From contig NZ_JACEFB010000007.1 of the NCBI RefSeq assembly GCF_013694095.1, forward strand, positions 1 through 64,000: DNA of 64,000 bases. Reading direction: 5' to 3'. Shown one piece after another: positions 44,660 through 53,979 of the stretch (its first letter is position 1; each line of letters begins with the position of its first letter). This DNA comes from Thermogemmata fonticola (lineage in GTDB: Bacteria > Planctomycetota > Planctomycetia > Gemmatales > Gemmataceae). A program made the position numbers and the translations under genes. A model generated the notes under the pieces. The model did not search any database. It was given only the letters and a program-made list of their open reading frames with translations, and was not told the origin of the DNA.

Positions 44660-45817
44660 TCAGGGCTGGGTGAGCCAGCGGCGGGAGAAGCGGGCGAAGG
44701 TGAGGGTTTGGTAGGGGTGTTGGGTGCCGGCTTCGTAGAGGCAGGCGCAGGTGCCATCGGGGAGGACGGCCAGGCAGGAGTAGGCGGCGGGTCCCTCGTG
44801 GAGGAGGCGGGCGTGGGGCCAGGTCTTGCCGCCGTCGGGACTGAGCCGGACGGTCAAGCGCTGGCGGCGCGTGCTTGCGGGATTGGAGAAGAGGAGTTCA
44901 TCGCCGCGCTCCGAGAGGCGGATGAGGCTGGCCTGGCAGACGGGATCGACCAGGGCGGGGTCCTCGACGGGTTCGGAGAAGGTTTTTCCCCCGTCGCGGC
45001 TGCGGGCAATCAGGCGGCGGAAGTGCTGCGGGCGGTAGGTGCGGATGTTGAGCAGGATGGTGCCATCGCTCAGTTCGACAGCCTGGCATTCGTTGCAATC
45101 GGGTCCGGTGCTGCCGCCGAGGTGCCAGGTTTTGCCGCCGTCGTCGCTGTAGATGACGTGGGAGCGGCGGGTCTTGCCGCCATCGGCTTTGTGATCGCAG
45201 GGGATGAGGAGTCGGCCGCTGCGCAGTTGGATGCCGACCCCGGGTCCGGTGGCGTACCAGCTCCACTCCGGCTTTTTGACCGCCGCCGTGATCTCCCGCG
45301 GCGGACTCCAGGTGCGTCCGTCATCACGGCTGGAGGTGATCCAGACGGTGCGGCTGCCGCGGCTTTTGCCGCTGACGATGGCGGCTTCTGTGTCGCTGCC
45401 GAGGTTGTGGGTCATGAGCAGCCAGATGGTGCCGCTCTGGCGCTCGACGACGGGGCAGGGGTTGCCGCAGGTGTTGGCCCCCTCGTCCCAGAGGACCTGG
45501 AGGGGTCCCCAGGTTTTGCCGCCGTCGGTGCTGCGTTTGTACACCAGGTCGATGTCGCCGCTATCGCCGCTGCCCTTTTTCCGGCCTTCGCAGAAGGCCA
45601 AGAGCGTACCCTGCGGGGTGACCAAGAGCGAGGGGATGCGGAAGGTGTGGTAGCCCTCCTGACCGGCGGCGAAGAGGACGGTCTTCTGGGGTTCGTCCGC
45701 AGCGGGGGGCGGAGCCGGGGAGGGGGTCGGGGGCTGAGCTGTCCCTGACGTGGGGAAGTCCAGGGACAAAGCCACCAGCAGAACCAGGGGCAGAAGCAGG
45801 CGCAGGCGGGACCGCAT
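44660..45817 (-). CDS. Secreted sialidase / BNR-repeat neuraminidase
   Basis: A 385-residue exported protein (leader LLLPLVLLVALSLDFPTSGTA). FRIPSLLVTPQGTLLAFCEGR is the N-terminal arginine-triad motif of sialidases. Five Asp-box-like repeats are visible: STDGGKTW, SRDDGRTW, SDDGGKTW, SRDGGKTF and SPDGGKTW. These define a six-bladed propeller of the GH33 exo-alpha-sialidase fold. Many planctomycete members may act on substrates other than sialic acid. GGAGGACACCTGCC precedes the ATG. Confidence 0.93.
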   Translation of the reverse strand: MRSRLRLLLPLVLLVALSLDFPTSGTAQPPTPSPAPPPAADEPQKTVLFAAGQEGYHTFRIPSLLVTPQGTLLAFCEGRKKGSGDSGDIDLVYKRSTDGGKTWGPLQVLWDEGANTCGNPCPVVERQSGTIWLLMTHNLGSDTEAAIVSGKSRGSRTVWITSSRDDGRTWSPPREITAAVKKPEWSWYATGPGVGIQLRSGRLLIPCDHKADGGKTRRSHVIYSDDGGKTWHLGGSTGPDCNECQAVELSDGTILLNIRTYRPQHFRRLIARSRDGGKTFSEPVEDPALVDPVCQASLIRLSERGDELLFSNPASTRRQRLTVRLSPDGGKTWPHARLLHEGPAAYSCLAVLPDGTCACLYEAGTQHPYQTLTFARFSRRWLTQP

Positions 45818-45887
45818 GGCAGGTGTCCTCCAGCGTTTTCGGCGAGGGTTGAGTGCAGAGGAAAGTTTCCTCCGGATGGCCGGCCCG

Positions 45888-47021
45888 TCAAGGTTCGGTG
45901 CAGAGGCGGGCGATGTGGGGAGCGGGGACGGCCATTTTCAGGATCATTTGGACGGCGGGGGGCTGCGGGGGTCCAGCCGGTGGCATGGGTTTGTCATCGT
46001 CTGAGTGTCGGCCCAGGGATTTGTTAGACGGGAGACGGAAGGCGCGCGGGACGGAGAAGGGGGTGGGGGGAAGGGCGGGGAAGCGGCGAACGGAGGGGTG
46101 GGGGTGCCGGGCGCTTCCGCCCTGGTCTTCCAGGGTCAGCGTCAGGGCGGCCATGCCGACCACCGCGCCGCGGGCATCGAGCACTGGACTGCCACTGGAG
46201 CCGCCGGCAAACTCAGCGGTTACCCCCATCCAGGATTCCTGCTGTCCGTCGTCGTTGCGCTGGGTGCTGTAACGGGTCACGCTGCCGGTGGTAAAAACGT
46301 AGAAATTGTCCCCCGGATGTCCCAGGACGGCGACCCAACTGCCGACGGGGGCGTAGTCCCGGCTCAGGGGTAGGGGGGTCAGATCGCGGGCGGCGATGCG
46401 GACAATGGCGACATCCGCTGCTTTGTCCGCTGCAAGGATTTCCTTCACGGGATAAACCCGGCCCTGATAATCGGCGGCGGCGAACACTTCCCCCTCTTGT
46501 AGCTCGCTGAAGACGTGCCAGTTGGTGACCACAATGCCATCCGCGGCGGCGACCCAAGCTGTGGCATACATCCCTTCCACCCACGTACCGTCTTCGTCCG
46601 GGTAAACGCTTCCCAGGAGCAGGACGGCGGGCAAAGCCCGGCGGTACACCTCGTGCGGGCTGAGCTGTTCGGCGGCGGGCGGCGCCAGCTTGCAGGCGGC
46701 CTTGCCACCCCGCTGCCACTGCTGCCGCAACTTCTCCGTCGGCAGGCACTCCCCTTTCTCCGCTAGCTCCGTCAGGCGTGCGATGAACTGCTGGTAGAAG
46801 CGTTCATCATCGACGAACCAGGGTTCCGGGCGCGTCGGCGGGGCAGGGGCGGGTCGGCGAGCATCGGCACGATCCGCCGCGGTACGGGCCGGAGGAGCAG
46901 CCGAGGCGGAAGGCAGCTCCGGGGGCGCGGCGGGGGCCGGTTGCGGCGCGGGAGCAGGGCAGGGCCAGGTCAAAGCAACGGCACTGGCTGCCAGGACCAA
47001 GAGGGAAAGCCAGCGTGTCAT
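45888..47021 (-). CDS. Secreted trypsin-like serine protease, second
   Basis: A 377-residue exported protease: leader WLSLLVLAASAVALTWPC, Pro/Ala-rich region, then His in VVTNWHVFSELQ, Asp in AADVAIVRIAARDL, and Ser in FAGGSSGSPVLDARGAVVGM. The residues after GSPV differ from those of the protease at 43132, so the two belong to different subgroups. The last ~90 residues are low-complexity. ATG 47021 has GGAAGGG upstream. It lies 38 bp downstream of the DHS-like gene. Confidence 0.88.
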   Translation of the reverse strand: MTRWLSLLVLAASAVALTWPCPAPAPQPAPAAPPELPSASAAPPARTAADRADARRPAPAPPTRPEPWFVDDERFYQQFIARLTELAEKGECLPTEKLRQQWQRGGKAACKLAPPAAEQLSPHEVYRRALPAVLLLGSVYPDEDGTWVEGMYATAWVAAADGIVVTNWHVFSELQEGEVFAAADYQGRVYPVKEILAADKAADVAIVRIAARDLTPLPLSRDYAPVGSWVAVLGHPGDNFYVFTTGSVTRYSTQRNDDGQQESWMGVTAEFAGGSSGSPVLDARGAVVGMAALTLTLEDQGGSARHPHPSVRRFPALPPTPFSVPRAFRLPSNKSLGRHSDDDKPMPPAGPPQPPAVQMILKMAVPAPHIARLCTEP

Positions 47022-47056
47022 AGAAATACCCTTCCAAGCCCAGGGCAGGCGGGGAA

Positions 47057-48211
47057 TCATTCCCCCCGTTGGGCGCGGACGGCAGCGTACTCTTTCTCCA
47101 GGCGGGCCGTCAACTCCGGCAGGCGATCGATCAAGCGCTTGAGGGGCCGGCGGGGATGGCGGGCCAGGGCGTAGGCCGTCAGCAAGGGCAGGGCGATGGT
47201 GCTGTCTACATAACAGGTCACGGAATCGGGCAGCTTGTCCGGATCGACTTTGCCCCAGGTCATCGCTTCGCTGGGGGTGGCACCTGACAGGCCGCCGGTA
47301 TCCGGCCGGGCATCGGTGAATTGCAGGAAGTAATCATGGCCCGCCTCGGTCAAGCCGAGAACCTCCTGAATCTGCGGCTCGGTTTGCAGCATGAAGTTTT
47401 TGGGGCTGCCCCCGCCGAGGATCAGCACGGAACTGGTCCGCCCGGAGGACTTGGCCTCCCAGACGATGGCCGCCGTCTGATTGACATCCCGCAGCGGATC
47501 GAGGCGTAACTGGGAACCTTCGAGCTGCAAGGCGGCCAGGTTCATCCCGATGGAACTATCCCCGGGGGAACTGGTGAAGACCGGCACGCCGCAACGGTAA
47601 CAGGCCGCCAGGAGGTTCTTGCCGCCGCGGCCCGTCTGCTGTTCCCGCTCGTGGAGATACTTGCCGACCAGATGGTGGAACTCCGCCGTGCTGAAGGTGC
47701 GCTGGAAGGCCGGTCCCCGGCACAACGTCCGGAAGAAGGCATCGGTGCCCAGGAGATTCTCGTAGTCGAAGACGATGTCGTAAATCCGGATCAGTTGATG
47801 CTCCCGCAACTCATAATCCGGCAGGTGGGGGCCGGCCTGGTGCAACTCCATCCCCAGGGCATAGTGGGTATCGTGGTAAAGATTGGCCCCGGTGGAGACG
47901 ATCCAATCCACGAAGCCCGCTTCGACCAGGGGCACCAGGCAGGAGATGCCCAAGCCGGCGGGAGTCAGAGCACCGGAGAGGGCCAGGCCGACTGTTCCCT
48001 CCTCCGCCAGCATCTTGCGGACGAAAAGCTGGCACCCCTCGCGCAGCCGACCGGCGTTGTACGAGAGGAAGGCGGCATCAATCAGCTCCGCCGTGCTCAT
48101 CTCCGGCGTCACCGGGGGCGGATCAATCCGCTGGCGGCTGATCCGTTGCAAATACTCCCGGCTGCTGGCATTGCCGGGGCGGCGCTCATAATGCGGCTTG
48201 TGGGGATGCAT
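47057..48211 (-). CDS. Deoxyhypusine-synthase-family protein
   Basis: A 384-residue protein with the deoxyhypusine synthase fold: [79 protein letters not shown] (with the Lys corresponding to the catalytic site) and [14 protein letters not shown]. Bacteria lack the eIF5A substrate of true DHS, so a polyamine role (homospermidine-type synthesis from spermidine and putrescine) is more likely; I infer this from the family. GGACGGACC precedes the ATG. Confidence 0.9.
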   Translation of the reverse strand: MHPHKPHYERRPGNASSREYLQRISRQRIDPPPVTPEMSTAELIDAAFLSYNAGRLREGCQLFVRKMLAEEGTVGLALSGALTPAGLGISCLVPLVEAGFVDWIVSTGANLYHDTHYALGMELHQAGPHLPDYELREHQLIRIYDIVFDYENLLGTDAFFRTLCRGPAFQRTFSTAEFHHLVGKYLHEREQQTGRGGKNLLAACYRCGVPVFTSSPGDSSIGMNLAALQLEGSQLRLDPLRDVNQTAAIVWEAKSSGRTSSVLILGGGSPKNFMLQTEPQIQEVLGLTEAGHDYFLQFTDARPDTGGLSGATPSEAMTWGKVDPDKLPDSVTCYVDSTIALPLLTAYALARHPRRPLKRLIDRLPELTARLEKEYAAVRAQRGE

Positions 48212-48457
48212 GGTCCGTCCTCATGACTCCCGCCGGACTTCTTTGCCTCCGCGGGCCAAAACCCAACCTTTGATCCGCGGTCCGGCAACAGCAATAGGAA
48301 CAGCAATAATGGCCGTCACGGCACTTCTGGAACAGTAGTTATGGAACAGTATAGGCCGAGGGCAGGGGGAAGCAGTGACATCGGGCCGGGGAGAGGGCCG
48401 AACAAGGGCGGGCCAATTCGGACAAGTCCACCCGTCCGGCCAGGAGCGAAAGGTCTT

Positions 48458-49225
48458 TCAAACTTCCGTGGGCTGGGCGGCACCGACGAGGGTCTCCGTG
48501 GGCTGGGCGGCACCGACGAGGGTCTCCGTGGGCTGAGCGGTAGCGGAGGGGGCCTCCGTGCGCTGGGCGGTAGCGGAGGGGTTCCAGGCGGCAAGGGCGG
48601 CGGCATAATCCGCGGGCGTGTTGAGGTTGGCCAAGCAGCGGTCGCTGGGGTCGAGAGCGCGGAGCTGGTCCAGGGAGACGGGGCGCACTTTCAGGGCGGC
48701 GGGCAGGTCTTGCAAGCGGCGGCTCCCCCCTTCCACCAGGGCGTGCAGCACTGGCAGGCAACGGCGGCGATAGGCGGCCAGCAGCGGCTGCCAGCGCTCC
48801 CCCAGATAGGGAACGACGGCCTCCACCGCCGGCTCGTCCTCCAGCCACCGGAGCAACTGCCGCAAGAGCACCGGCGGGACGCCCGGCATGTCCACCGCCA
48901 GAACCAGGGCCGCGTCCACCGTCGGCGGCAAAGCGCGCCAGCCGGTCAGCAAGCCCACCAGCGGCCCCGGATACGGCTGCGGATCGCGGACCAGGCGGAC
49001 GCTCTGCCCAACCTCCGGCGGCAGTGGTGGCAGGGATTGCTCCGGAGCGGCCACCACTACCACCTCCCGGACCACCTCGCGCAGGGATCGGAGCATGTGT
49101 ACCAGCAGCGGCACGCCGCCGAAGTCCAGCCATTCCTTCGGCTGCCCCATCCGCCGGGACCGCCCGCCGCACAACAGGATGCCCGCCGCGCCTTCCACCT
49201 GCTCCTCCTGCACGCCCGCTGCCAT
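48458..49225 (-). CDS. mobA: Molybdenum cofactor guanylyltransferase MobA
   Basis: MobA links GMP to molybdopterin. The 255-residue protein opens with GILLCGGRSRRMGQPKEWLDFGG (nucleotide-binding loop and catalytic Lys), followed by LVRDPQPYPGPLVGLLTGW, ALVLAVDMPGVPP (metal-binding Asp) and LANLNTPADY, the characteristic C-terminal motif. It ends in a repeat, TAQPTETLVGAAQPTETLVG, generated by four 30-bp tandem units. No other Moco gene is adjacent. Start ATG has a weak site; GTG at codon 5 is an alternative. Confidence 0.92.
   Translation of the reverse strand: MAAGVQEEQVEGAAGILLCGGRSRRMGQPKEWLDFGGVPLLVHMLRSLREVVREVVVVAAPEQSLPPLPPEVGQSVRLVRDPQPYPGPLVGLLTGWRALPPTVDAALVLAVDMPGVPPVLLRQLLRWLEDEPAVEAVVPYLGERWQPLLAAYRRRCLPVLHALVEGGSRRLQDLPAALKVRPVSLDQLRALDPSDRCLANLNTPADYAAALAAWNPSATAQRTEAPSATAQPTETLVGAAQPTETLVGAAQPTEV
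48465..48584 (+). repeat. Four 30-bp tandem units at the 3' end of mobA
   Basis: Units start at 48465, 48495, 48525 and 48555 (tccgtgggctgggcgg... pattern). The first two are identical, the last two share a changed second half. They extend the MobA C-terminus by about 40 residues (ten per unit), keeping frame. Confidence 0.88.
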
Positions 49226-49669
49226 CGCCGCCTGGCTTCGCCTCGTTCCTCAATAGGGCGCCGGTGGGAGGCGGGAACCGTTCGGCCTCGCTCGCCATCA
49301 GCCCAGGAGAACCGGCTGTTTTCCCCGCCCTCGCGTTCTTCCCCAGCTCTTTCCCGCTTTTCCCCCCGTTCCCCCAGAGACGTTTCAGCAAGGGGACGCC
49401 AGAGACGTTTTAGCGAAGGGACGCTATGATGTCGGGGATGTCGGGGATGTCGGGGAACCGGGAAGCCGGCAAGACCGCGAGATCACCGGGAAGATTCCGA
49501 GGACCAGGCCCCAGGCACAGGAAAGACTCCGAGGACCAGCCCCAGCCACTGGGAAGACTCCGAGAACTAGCCCCAGAACACGGGGAGAACCTGGGCCTTT
49601 CCAGTCCAGGCCGGCTCGCCTTCTGAGGACTCCCGGAACGACCGAAGCGCAGGTGGAGAAAGGAACGGT
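49226..49669. repeat. Intergenic region with several tandem repeats
   Basis: 444 bp with no supported gene. It contains agacgttt(c/t)agcgaagggacgc twice (49378, 49402), three-and-a-half copies of a 9-bp word gatgtcggg (about 49428-49458), and about three imperfect ~31-bp copies of aagactccgaggaccagccccag (49490-49590) just upstream of the DJ-1 gene. Confidence 0.75.
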
Positions 49670-50230
49670 ATGGCGCGGATCATGCTTGCGATCGGGGATG
49701 CCGCCGAGGTGCTGGACACCTTCTATCCGCTCTTTCGGCTGCAAGAGGAAGGGTACGAGGTGGTGGTGGCGGGACCGCAGCGGCGGCGGTATCATCTGGT
49801 GCTGCACGAGCGGCCGGAGGGGTGGGACATCACGCAGGAGCGCCCCGGTTACACGCTGGAGGCGGGGGCGTGCTTTGCGGAGCTGCGGGTGGAGGACCTG
49901 GCCGGTGCGGTGTTGACCGGCGGGCGGGCACCGGAATACCTGCGCTATGACGCTGACCTGATCCGCCTGGTCCGCGGCCTGTACGCCCTGGGCAAGCCGC
50001 TGGCCGCCGTCTGTCACGGCATCGAAATCCTCGCCGCAGCGGACATCATCCGGGGGCGGGAAGTCACTACGGTGCCCAAGTGCCGCTACGATTGCGAGTT
50101 TTCCGGCGGCATCTACGTGGACCAACCGGTGGTGATCAGCGGTCCGATCGTCACGGCGCGGACCTGGCATGACAACGCCGCCTGGATGCGGGCTTATGTC
50201 CAAATGCTGCGGCTGGCTTTAGGCCGCTGA
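49670..50230 (+). CDS. DJ-1/PfpI superfamily protein
   Basis: A 186-residue protein of the DJ-1/PfpI fold: MARIMLAIGDAAEVLDTFYPLFRLQEEGYEVVVA, GAVLTGGRAPEYLRYD, LGKPLAAVCHGIEILAAADIIRGREVTTVPKCRYDCEF. AVCHGIEI is the nucleophile elbow, Cys about 110; the His following it is the usual partner. Function within this family (amidase-, chaperone- or glyoxalase-like) cannot be fixed. AAAGGAACGGT precedes the ATG. Confidence 0.93.
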   Translation: MARIMLAIGDAAEVLDTFYPLFRLQEEGYEVVVAGPQRRRYHLVLHERPEGWDITQERPGYTLEAGACFAELRVEDLAGAVLTGGRAPEYLRYDADLIRLVRGLYALGKPLAAVCHGIEILAAADIIRGREVTTVPKCRYDCEFSGGIYVDQPVVISGPIVTARTWHDNAAWMRAYVQMLRLALGR

Positions 50231-50436
50231 GAGAACGCCGCGGGACAACGGCGGGAAAGGCTTGCAGGAAGCGCCGGCGCACCGCCGTCCTCTCCACGAA
50301 GTCAGGCCGCCGAACACCCTTCGCCAGGTGATCACGCTGGCCCAGCCAAGCCCCCATCCCGGCCATCTCGGAAGCAGCAGGCCGGTCCTACCCAGGCCGT
50401 CTCAAACCTGGGCTGTCCAGCGAGAGTTAGAGGAAG

Positions 50437-51072
50437 TCAAGTGCCGCAGGTGTTCCCCCGCGTTGCGCTGGGAGTGAGGGAGGAAGCCGAGTTGCGGCTG
50501 GGGGCGTTCTCTTCATCACAGGGAGCGGAGGGCCGAGCGGGGGGAGAAGACGGCGTGAAGTGCGTCCCCTTGACCGGCGAATGGGCCGGATGAGGTTGAA
50601 CCGAGCGGGCCACTTCCGCGGCTACGCTGGTGTAGGTGACCGGCGTGTCTTCGTAGTCGTAATCATCCAGGTCGTAGGTGCAGACGTAGCCGGGCTGCTG
50701 CGCCTTTTCCTTTTCCTCGTAGTAAGCCTTGATGATGGCGTTATGGATTTGCTCGCGGGCGGCGGCGTGGATGGGGTGGGCAATGTCGGCATGGAGTCGG
50801 ACCCGCCCGTCGCCGAGGCGGACCGCCCGATTCTCGTCGAGCCGAGTGCCGCAGTTGTTGCAATAGCGGGCGCGGAGATGGTTCTTGCCGCCGCATTTGG
50901 GACAGCGGTCGGCCAGCTTGCGGCTGGGCATGGCCACAAATAGCCCCTTGGCGCCTTCGATGATCTTCAAATCCCGCACAACGAAGGCGTTGTCGAAGGT
51001 GACGGAACAGAAGGCGAGGAGGCGCTCGCTATTCTCCTCACACAGCTTGATGCGCACTTCCGTGATGACCAC
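50437..51072 (-). CDS. spoVG: SpoVG-family protein with inserted zinc ribbon
   Basis: The first 50 residues ([51 protein letters not shown]) and [26 protein letters not shown] are SpoVG, a small nucleic-acid-binding regulator. Between them, replacing a short loop, is [19 protein letters not shown] (about 57-76), a four-Cys zinc ribbon not found in Bacillus SpoVG. A Ser/Pro-rich tail follows the SpoVG fold. Start is GTG with AAGGAG 8 nt upstream. The start overlaps the end of ispE by 35 bp; the ispE-spoVG order is also known from Firmicutes. Confidence 0.92.
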   Translation of the reverse strand: MVITEVRIKLCEENSERLLAFCSVTFDNAFVVRDLKIIEGAKGLFVAMPSRKLADRCPKCGGKNHLRARYCNNCGTRLDENRAVRLGDGRVRLHADIAHPIHAAAREQIHNAIIKAYYEEKEKAQQPGYVCTYDLDDYDYEDTPVTYTSVAAEVARSVQPHPAHSPVKGTHFTPSSPPARPSAPCDEENAPSRNSASSLTPSATRGNTCGT

Positions 51073-52030
51073 CGCTTTTCTCCTTGCAAGTCCGATCGGG
51101 AGCTAGACTCTGGACCACCACAACACGGGATCGCGGTTCATCCGCCGGCTGCTGGCGGAGGAACTTCTCAGCCACATGGACCGCTTCGGAGCGGGAGCGG
51201 CACAGGGCGAACAAGGCCGACCCGCTGCCGGAAAGGCAGGCGCCGAAGGGGGCCGCCTGAGCCAAGCGGCGGTGCAGCCGACCCAGCAGCGGTTCCAGCT
51301 CCAAGGCCGGTTCCTGCAACCGGTTGAACAGGCACTCCCCCAGAGCGGAAACCTCTCCGCGGCGCAGGGCCTCCCGCACGCCGGACCCATCCCGTGGCAC
51401 CGCCGGCAGCTTCACAGCCGCATAAACACGGCTCGTCGCCAATCCCACCGGCGGGCAGACGACCACGAAATGGAGCGGGCATGCCATCCTTTCCTCCGCC
51501 ACCACTTCTCCCCGTCCAGTGCACCACCCCACCGGAGCCGCCAGGAAGAAGGGGACGTCTGAACCGACGGCTGCCCCCATAGCAAGCAGTTCTTCGTTTG
51601 TCAGCGCCAATTTCCACAACCGCTGCAAGCCCACGAGCGCCGCCGCCGCATCCGAGGAACCGCCGCCCAATCCCGCCTGGCTCGGCACCCGCTTGCTCAA
51701 GCGCATCCGCCACCCCGCCGCTTTCCGCCCCGCCCGGTCCGCTAAAAGCTCCGCCGCCCGCCACACCAGATTTTCCGGACCGCAGGGCACCGACCCCGCC
51801 GGCTCGCATTCCAGATACCGCTCGCCCTCCGCCCCCAGGCTGATCTCCAGGGTATCGCACCAGTCAATCGCCACCATGAGCGTGGCCAGCTCGTGGTAAC
51901 CATCGCGGCGGCGCCCCAAAACTTCCAGAAACAGGTTCAACTTGGCCGGTGCGGCGAGTGCGACCGCCGTGGAAGATGTGGAAACAAAGAGCGGCGCAGG
52001 CCGCTGCTCTGCGGGCCGGAGTGCCACCAT
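51038..52030 (-). CDS. ispE: 4-diphosphocytidyl-2-C-methyl-D-erythritol kinase
   Basis: IspE phosphorylates CDP-ME in the MEP isoprenoid pathway. The 330-residue protein has the GHMP kinase fold: [46 protein letters not shown] (ATP loop), [16 protein letters not shown] and [15 protein letters not shown]. Start is uncertain: ATG 52030 (20 residues before the fold) has no strong site, and the frame stays open to 52132. The last 35 bp overlap the spoVG start, suggesting coupling. Confidence 0.93.
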   Translation of the reverse strand: MVALRPAEQRPAPLFVSTSSTAVALAAPAKLNLFLEVLGRRRDGYHELATLMVAIDWCDTLEISLGAEGERYLECEPAGSVPCGPENLVWRAAELLADRAGRKAAGWRMRLSKRVPSQAGLGGGSSDAAAALVGLQRLWKLALTNEELLAMGAAVGSDVPFFLAAPVGWCTGRGEVVAEERMACPLHFVVVCPPVGLATSRVYAAVKLPAVPRDGSGVREALRRGEVSALGECLFNRLQEPALELEPLLGRLHRRLAQAAPFGACLSGSGSALFALCRSRSEAVHVAEKFLRQQPADEPRSRVVVVQSLAPDRTCKEKSGGHHGSAHQAV

Positions 52031-52524
52031 AGGTGAATGCTTCAGAACGGCTCGCCAACGGGAAGGGAGCACGCCCATCCTAGGGGCGAGTACCTGGCCA
52101 CGGCGCGGATCCCTAACATCGCAGCGGTCCACCCGCCGCTGTTGGCCCTTCCTGCCGCGCTCCTCGTGGCCCCCCAGGTCGCCACCAAATCAAATCCCTA
52201 GCCCTGACCTAGACCCCATCCCTGAAACGCGGGCGGCACCCTTCATCACTCGACTGCAATTACTAAACGAAAATTTCAACCACGTCAAGAGCAAATCCCC
52301 CCTATTCTCAGCAATTTTTTAGCTTCCCCGACCCTGGACCTTTCGCCTTTTCCACCTCCACTGCCAAGACTTCTTGACCACTCACGCAGCACTAACGTAG
52401 GAGGAAAGGACAATAGGATGAAATGAAGAGAGGAAGAACACAACCTGGTTCCACCCCGCTATTCCCACCGCTTCCGAGGGAAGGCGGGGATGAGAGCCGC
52501 TGAGCCAAGCGGAGAGTCCCGCCC
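52031..52524. other. Divergent intergenic region
   Basis: About 490 bp between ispE (minus) and the methyltransferase gene (plus), with an A/T-richer part at 52240-52330 (accacgtcaagagcaaat... ttctcagcaatttttta). No gene is seen; promoters of both flanking genes should be here. Confidence 0.5.
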
Positions 52525-53472
52525 GTGTCACAATCGGTGTCATCATCCGCGAGCTGCCGCTTCCCCCTTCCCGCCGAGGTCGTAGGCCAGATTTACCTGG
52601 CCGACAACCTGGCCGTCCTCCGGGAACTGCCCGACGCCTCCATCGACCTGATCTACATCGATCCCCCCTTCAACACGGGCAAAGTCCAGCAGCGGACGCA
52701 GCTCCGCACGGTCCGTTCGGAGGAGGGGGACCGCGTAGGGTTCCAGGGCCGACGCTACCAGAGCATTGTCATTGGGAGCCGCCGCTTCCAGGACACGTTC
52801 GACGACTACCTGGCCTTCCTGGAGCCGCGCTTGATCGAAGCCCACCGCCTCCTGGCACCTCACGGCAGTCTTTACTTCCATGGGGACTACCGCGAGGTCC
52901 ATTACTGCAAGGTGCTTTTGGATGCCATCTTCGGGCGAGACTGCTTCCTCAACGAGATCATTTGGGCCTATGACTATGGCGGACGGCCCAAAGACCGCTG
53001 GCCGGCCAAACACGACAACATTCTGCTCTACGTCAAAAACCCCTCGCAGCATGTGTTCAACGTCGAGGAGATCGAGCGGATTCCCTACATGGCCCCGGAG
53101 TTGGTCGGACCGGACAAGGCGGCGCGCGGCAAATTGCCCACCGACACCTGGTGGCACACCATCGTCCCAACCACCAGCAAGGAAAAGACCGGCTATCCGA
53201 CCCAGAAACCGCTGGGCATCCTACGGCGCATCGTCCAGGCTTCCTCGCGTCCCGGCGCGCTGGTCCTCGACTTCTTCGCCGGCAGCGGCACCACAGGGAG
53301 GGCTGCCCTGGAGTTGGGCCGCCGCTTCCTCCTCATCGACAACAATCCCGAAGCCCTGGAAGTCATGGCTCGGCGCTTCGACGGCATCCGCGGCATCGAA
53401 TGGATCGGCTTCGACCCTTCTCCCTTCCAGAAACGGCAGCAAGCCCCAAAGCCGAAAACCCTCCGCAAGTGA
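52525..53472 (+). CDS. Orphan DNA methyltransferase (N6-adenine/N4-cytosine type)
   Basis: A 315-residue methyltransferase: LIYIDPPFNTGKVQQRT carries the DPPF catalytic motif IV, and LVLDFFAGSGTTGRAALELGRRFLLIDNNPEALEVM the SAM-binding motif I. The order (IV before I) makes it a beta-class enzyme. A gap of ~100 residues between them holds the target-recognition part. No restriction nuclease, no mod/res pair and no mobile-element gene is adjacent. GTG start has GGAGAGTCCCGCC upstream. Confidence 0.93.
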   Translation: MSQSVSSSASCRFPLPAEVVGQIYLADNLAVLRELPDASIDLIYIDPPFNTGKVQQRTQLRTVRSEEGDRVGFQGRRYQSIVIGSRRFQDTFDDYLAFLEPRLIEAHRLLAPHGSLYFHGDYREVHYCKVLLDAIFGRDCFLNEIIWAYDYGGRPKDRWPAKHDNILLYVKNPSQHVFNVEEIERIPYMAPELVGPDKAARGKLPTDTWWHTIVPTTSKEKTGYPTQKPLGILRRIVQASSRPGALVLDFFAGSGTTGRAALELGRRFLLIDNNPEALEVMARRFDGIRGIEWIGFDPSPFQKRQQAPKPKTLRK

Positions 53473-53555
53473 GCGGCAAGACCGGGAAAAATCCCTGGGA
53501 TAACAGAAGAATCCTAGGGTGCCCAGGACCAGGAGCTACCTAATATCCGCAGAAA

Positions 53556-53978
53556 TCAAGGAGCCGAAGAAACGGAAGAAGGGGCGGAGGAGGAGCAGGC
53601 GGCGGAGGAGGGGTGCTCGTCGAGGAGCCATTCGTCGGCGGGATCGAAAGCAGGCAAGGCGAAGACGATGGTGCGCAGGCCGGCCTCGCTGAGGACGCGA
53701 TGGCGAACGCCCGGCGGAATCCAGACGGTGCTGCCCGGTTCTACCGGGTACCAGGTGCCGTCGAGTTCAATCTTGCCCGTTCCTTCGAGAATGTAGTACA
53801 CCTCGGTGGTGCGCTGGTGGTAGTGGAGGAGCGCCTCGCGGATGGTGGTGACGTGGAGGGAGCAGGGGGCGCCATCAGCGGCGGTCAGGATACGCGTGCT
53901 GACACCGCAGGGGCAGGGCACTTGAGGAGCTTCTCGCTCGTGCCGAATGAGGAAACGTCCAGGGGCAGGAGGCGTCAT
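53556..53978 (-). CDS. Small cupin-fold protein
   Basis: A 140-residue single cupin domain: LLHYHQRTTEVYYILEGTGKIELDGTWYPVEPGSTVWIPPGVRHRVL has the two conserved motifs (H-x-H..E..G and P-G..H), so a metal may be bound. A Ser/Ala-rich tail follows. Such stand-alone cupins bind small sugars or act in sensing. Its ATG (53976-53978) overlaps the ATG of the divergent lipoprotein gene. Confidence 0.9.
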   Translation of the reverse strand: MTPPAPGRFLIRHEREAPQVPCPCGVSTRILTAADGAPCSLHVTTIREALLHYHQRTTEVYYILEGTGKIELDGTWYPVEPGSTVWIPPGVRHRVLSEAGLRTIVFALPAFDPADEWLLDEHPSSAACSSSAPSSVSSAP

Positions 53979-53979
53979 G
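53976..53979. promoter_or_regulatory. Overlapping head-to-head start codons (CATG)
   Basis: The start codons of the cupin (minus, 53978-53976) and lipoprotein (plus, 53977-53979) share CATG. Both have credible ribosome-binding sites (AGGAGGCGTC on plus, GAAGG with 8-nt spacing on minus), each located inside the other coding sequence. Promoters must therefore also lie within the opposing genes, unless one start is wrong. Confidence 0.55.

Noticed and set aside
52525-53472. Type III restriction Mod subunit
   Set aside because: The protein is about half the usual length of Mod and no Res gene is adjacent; orphan methyltransferase is the safer call.
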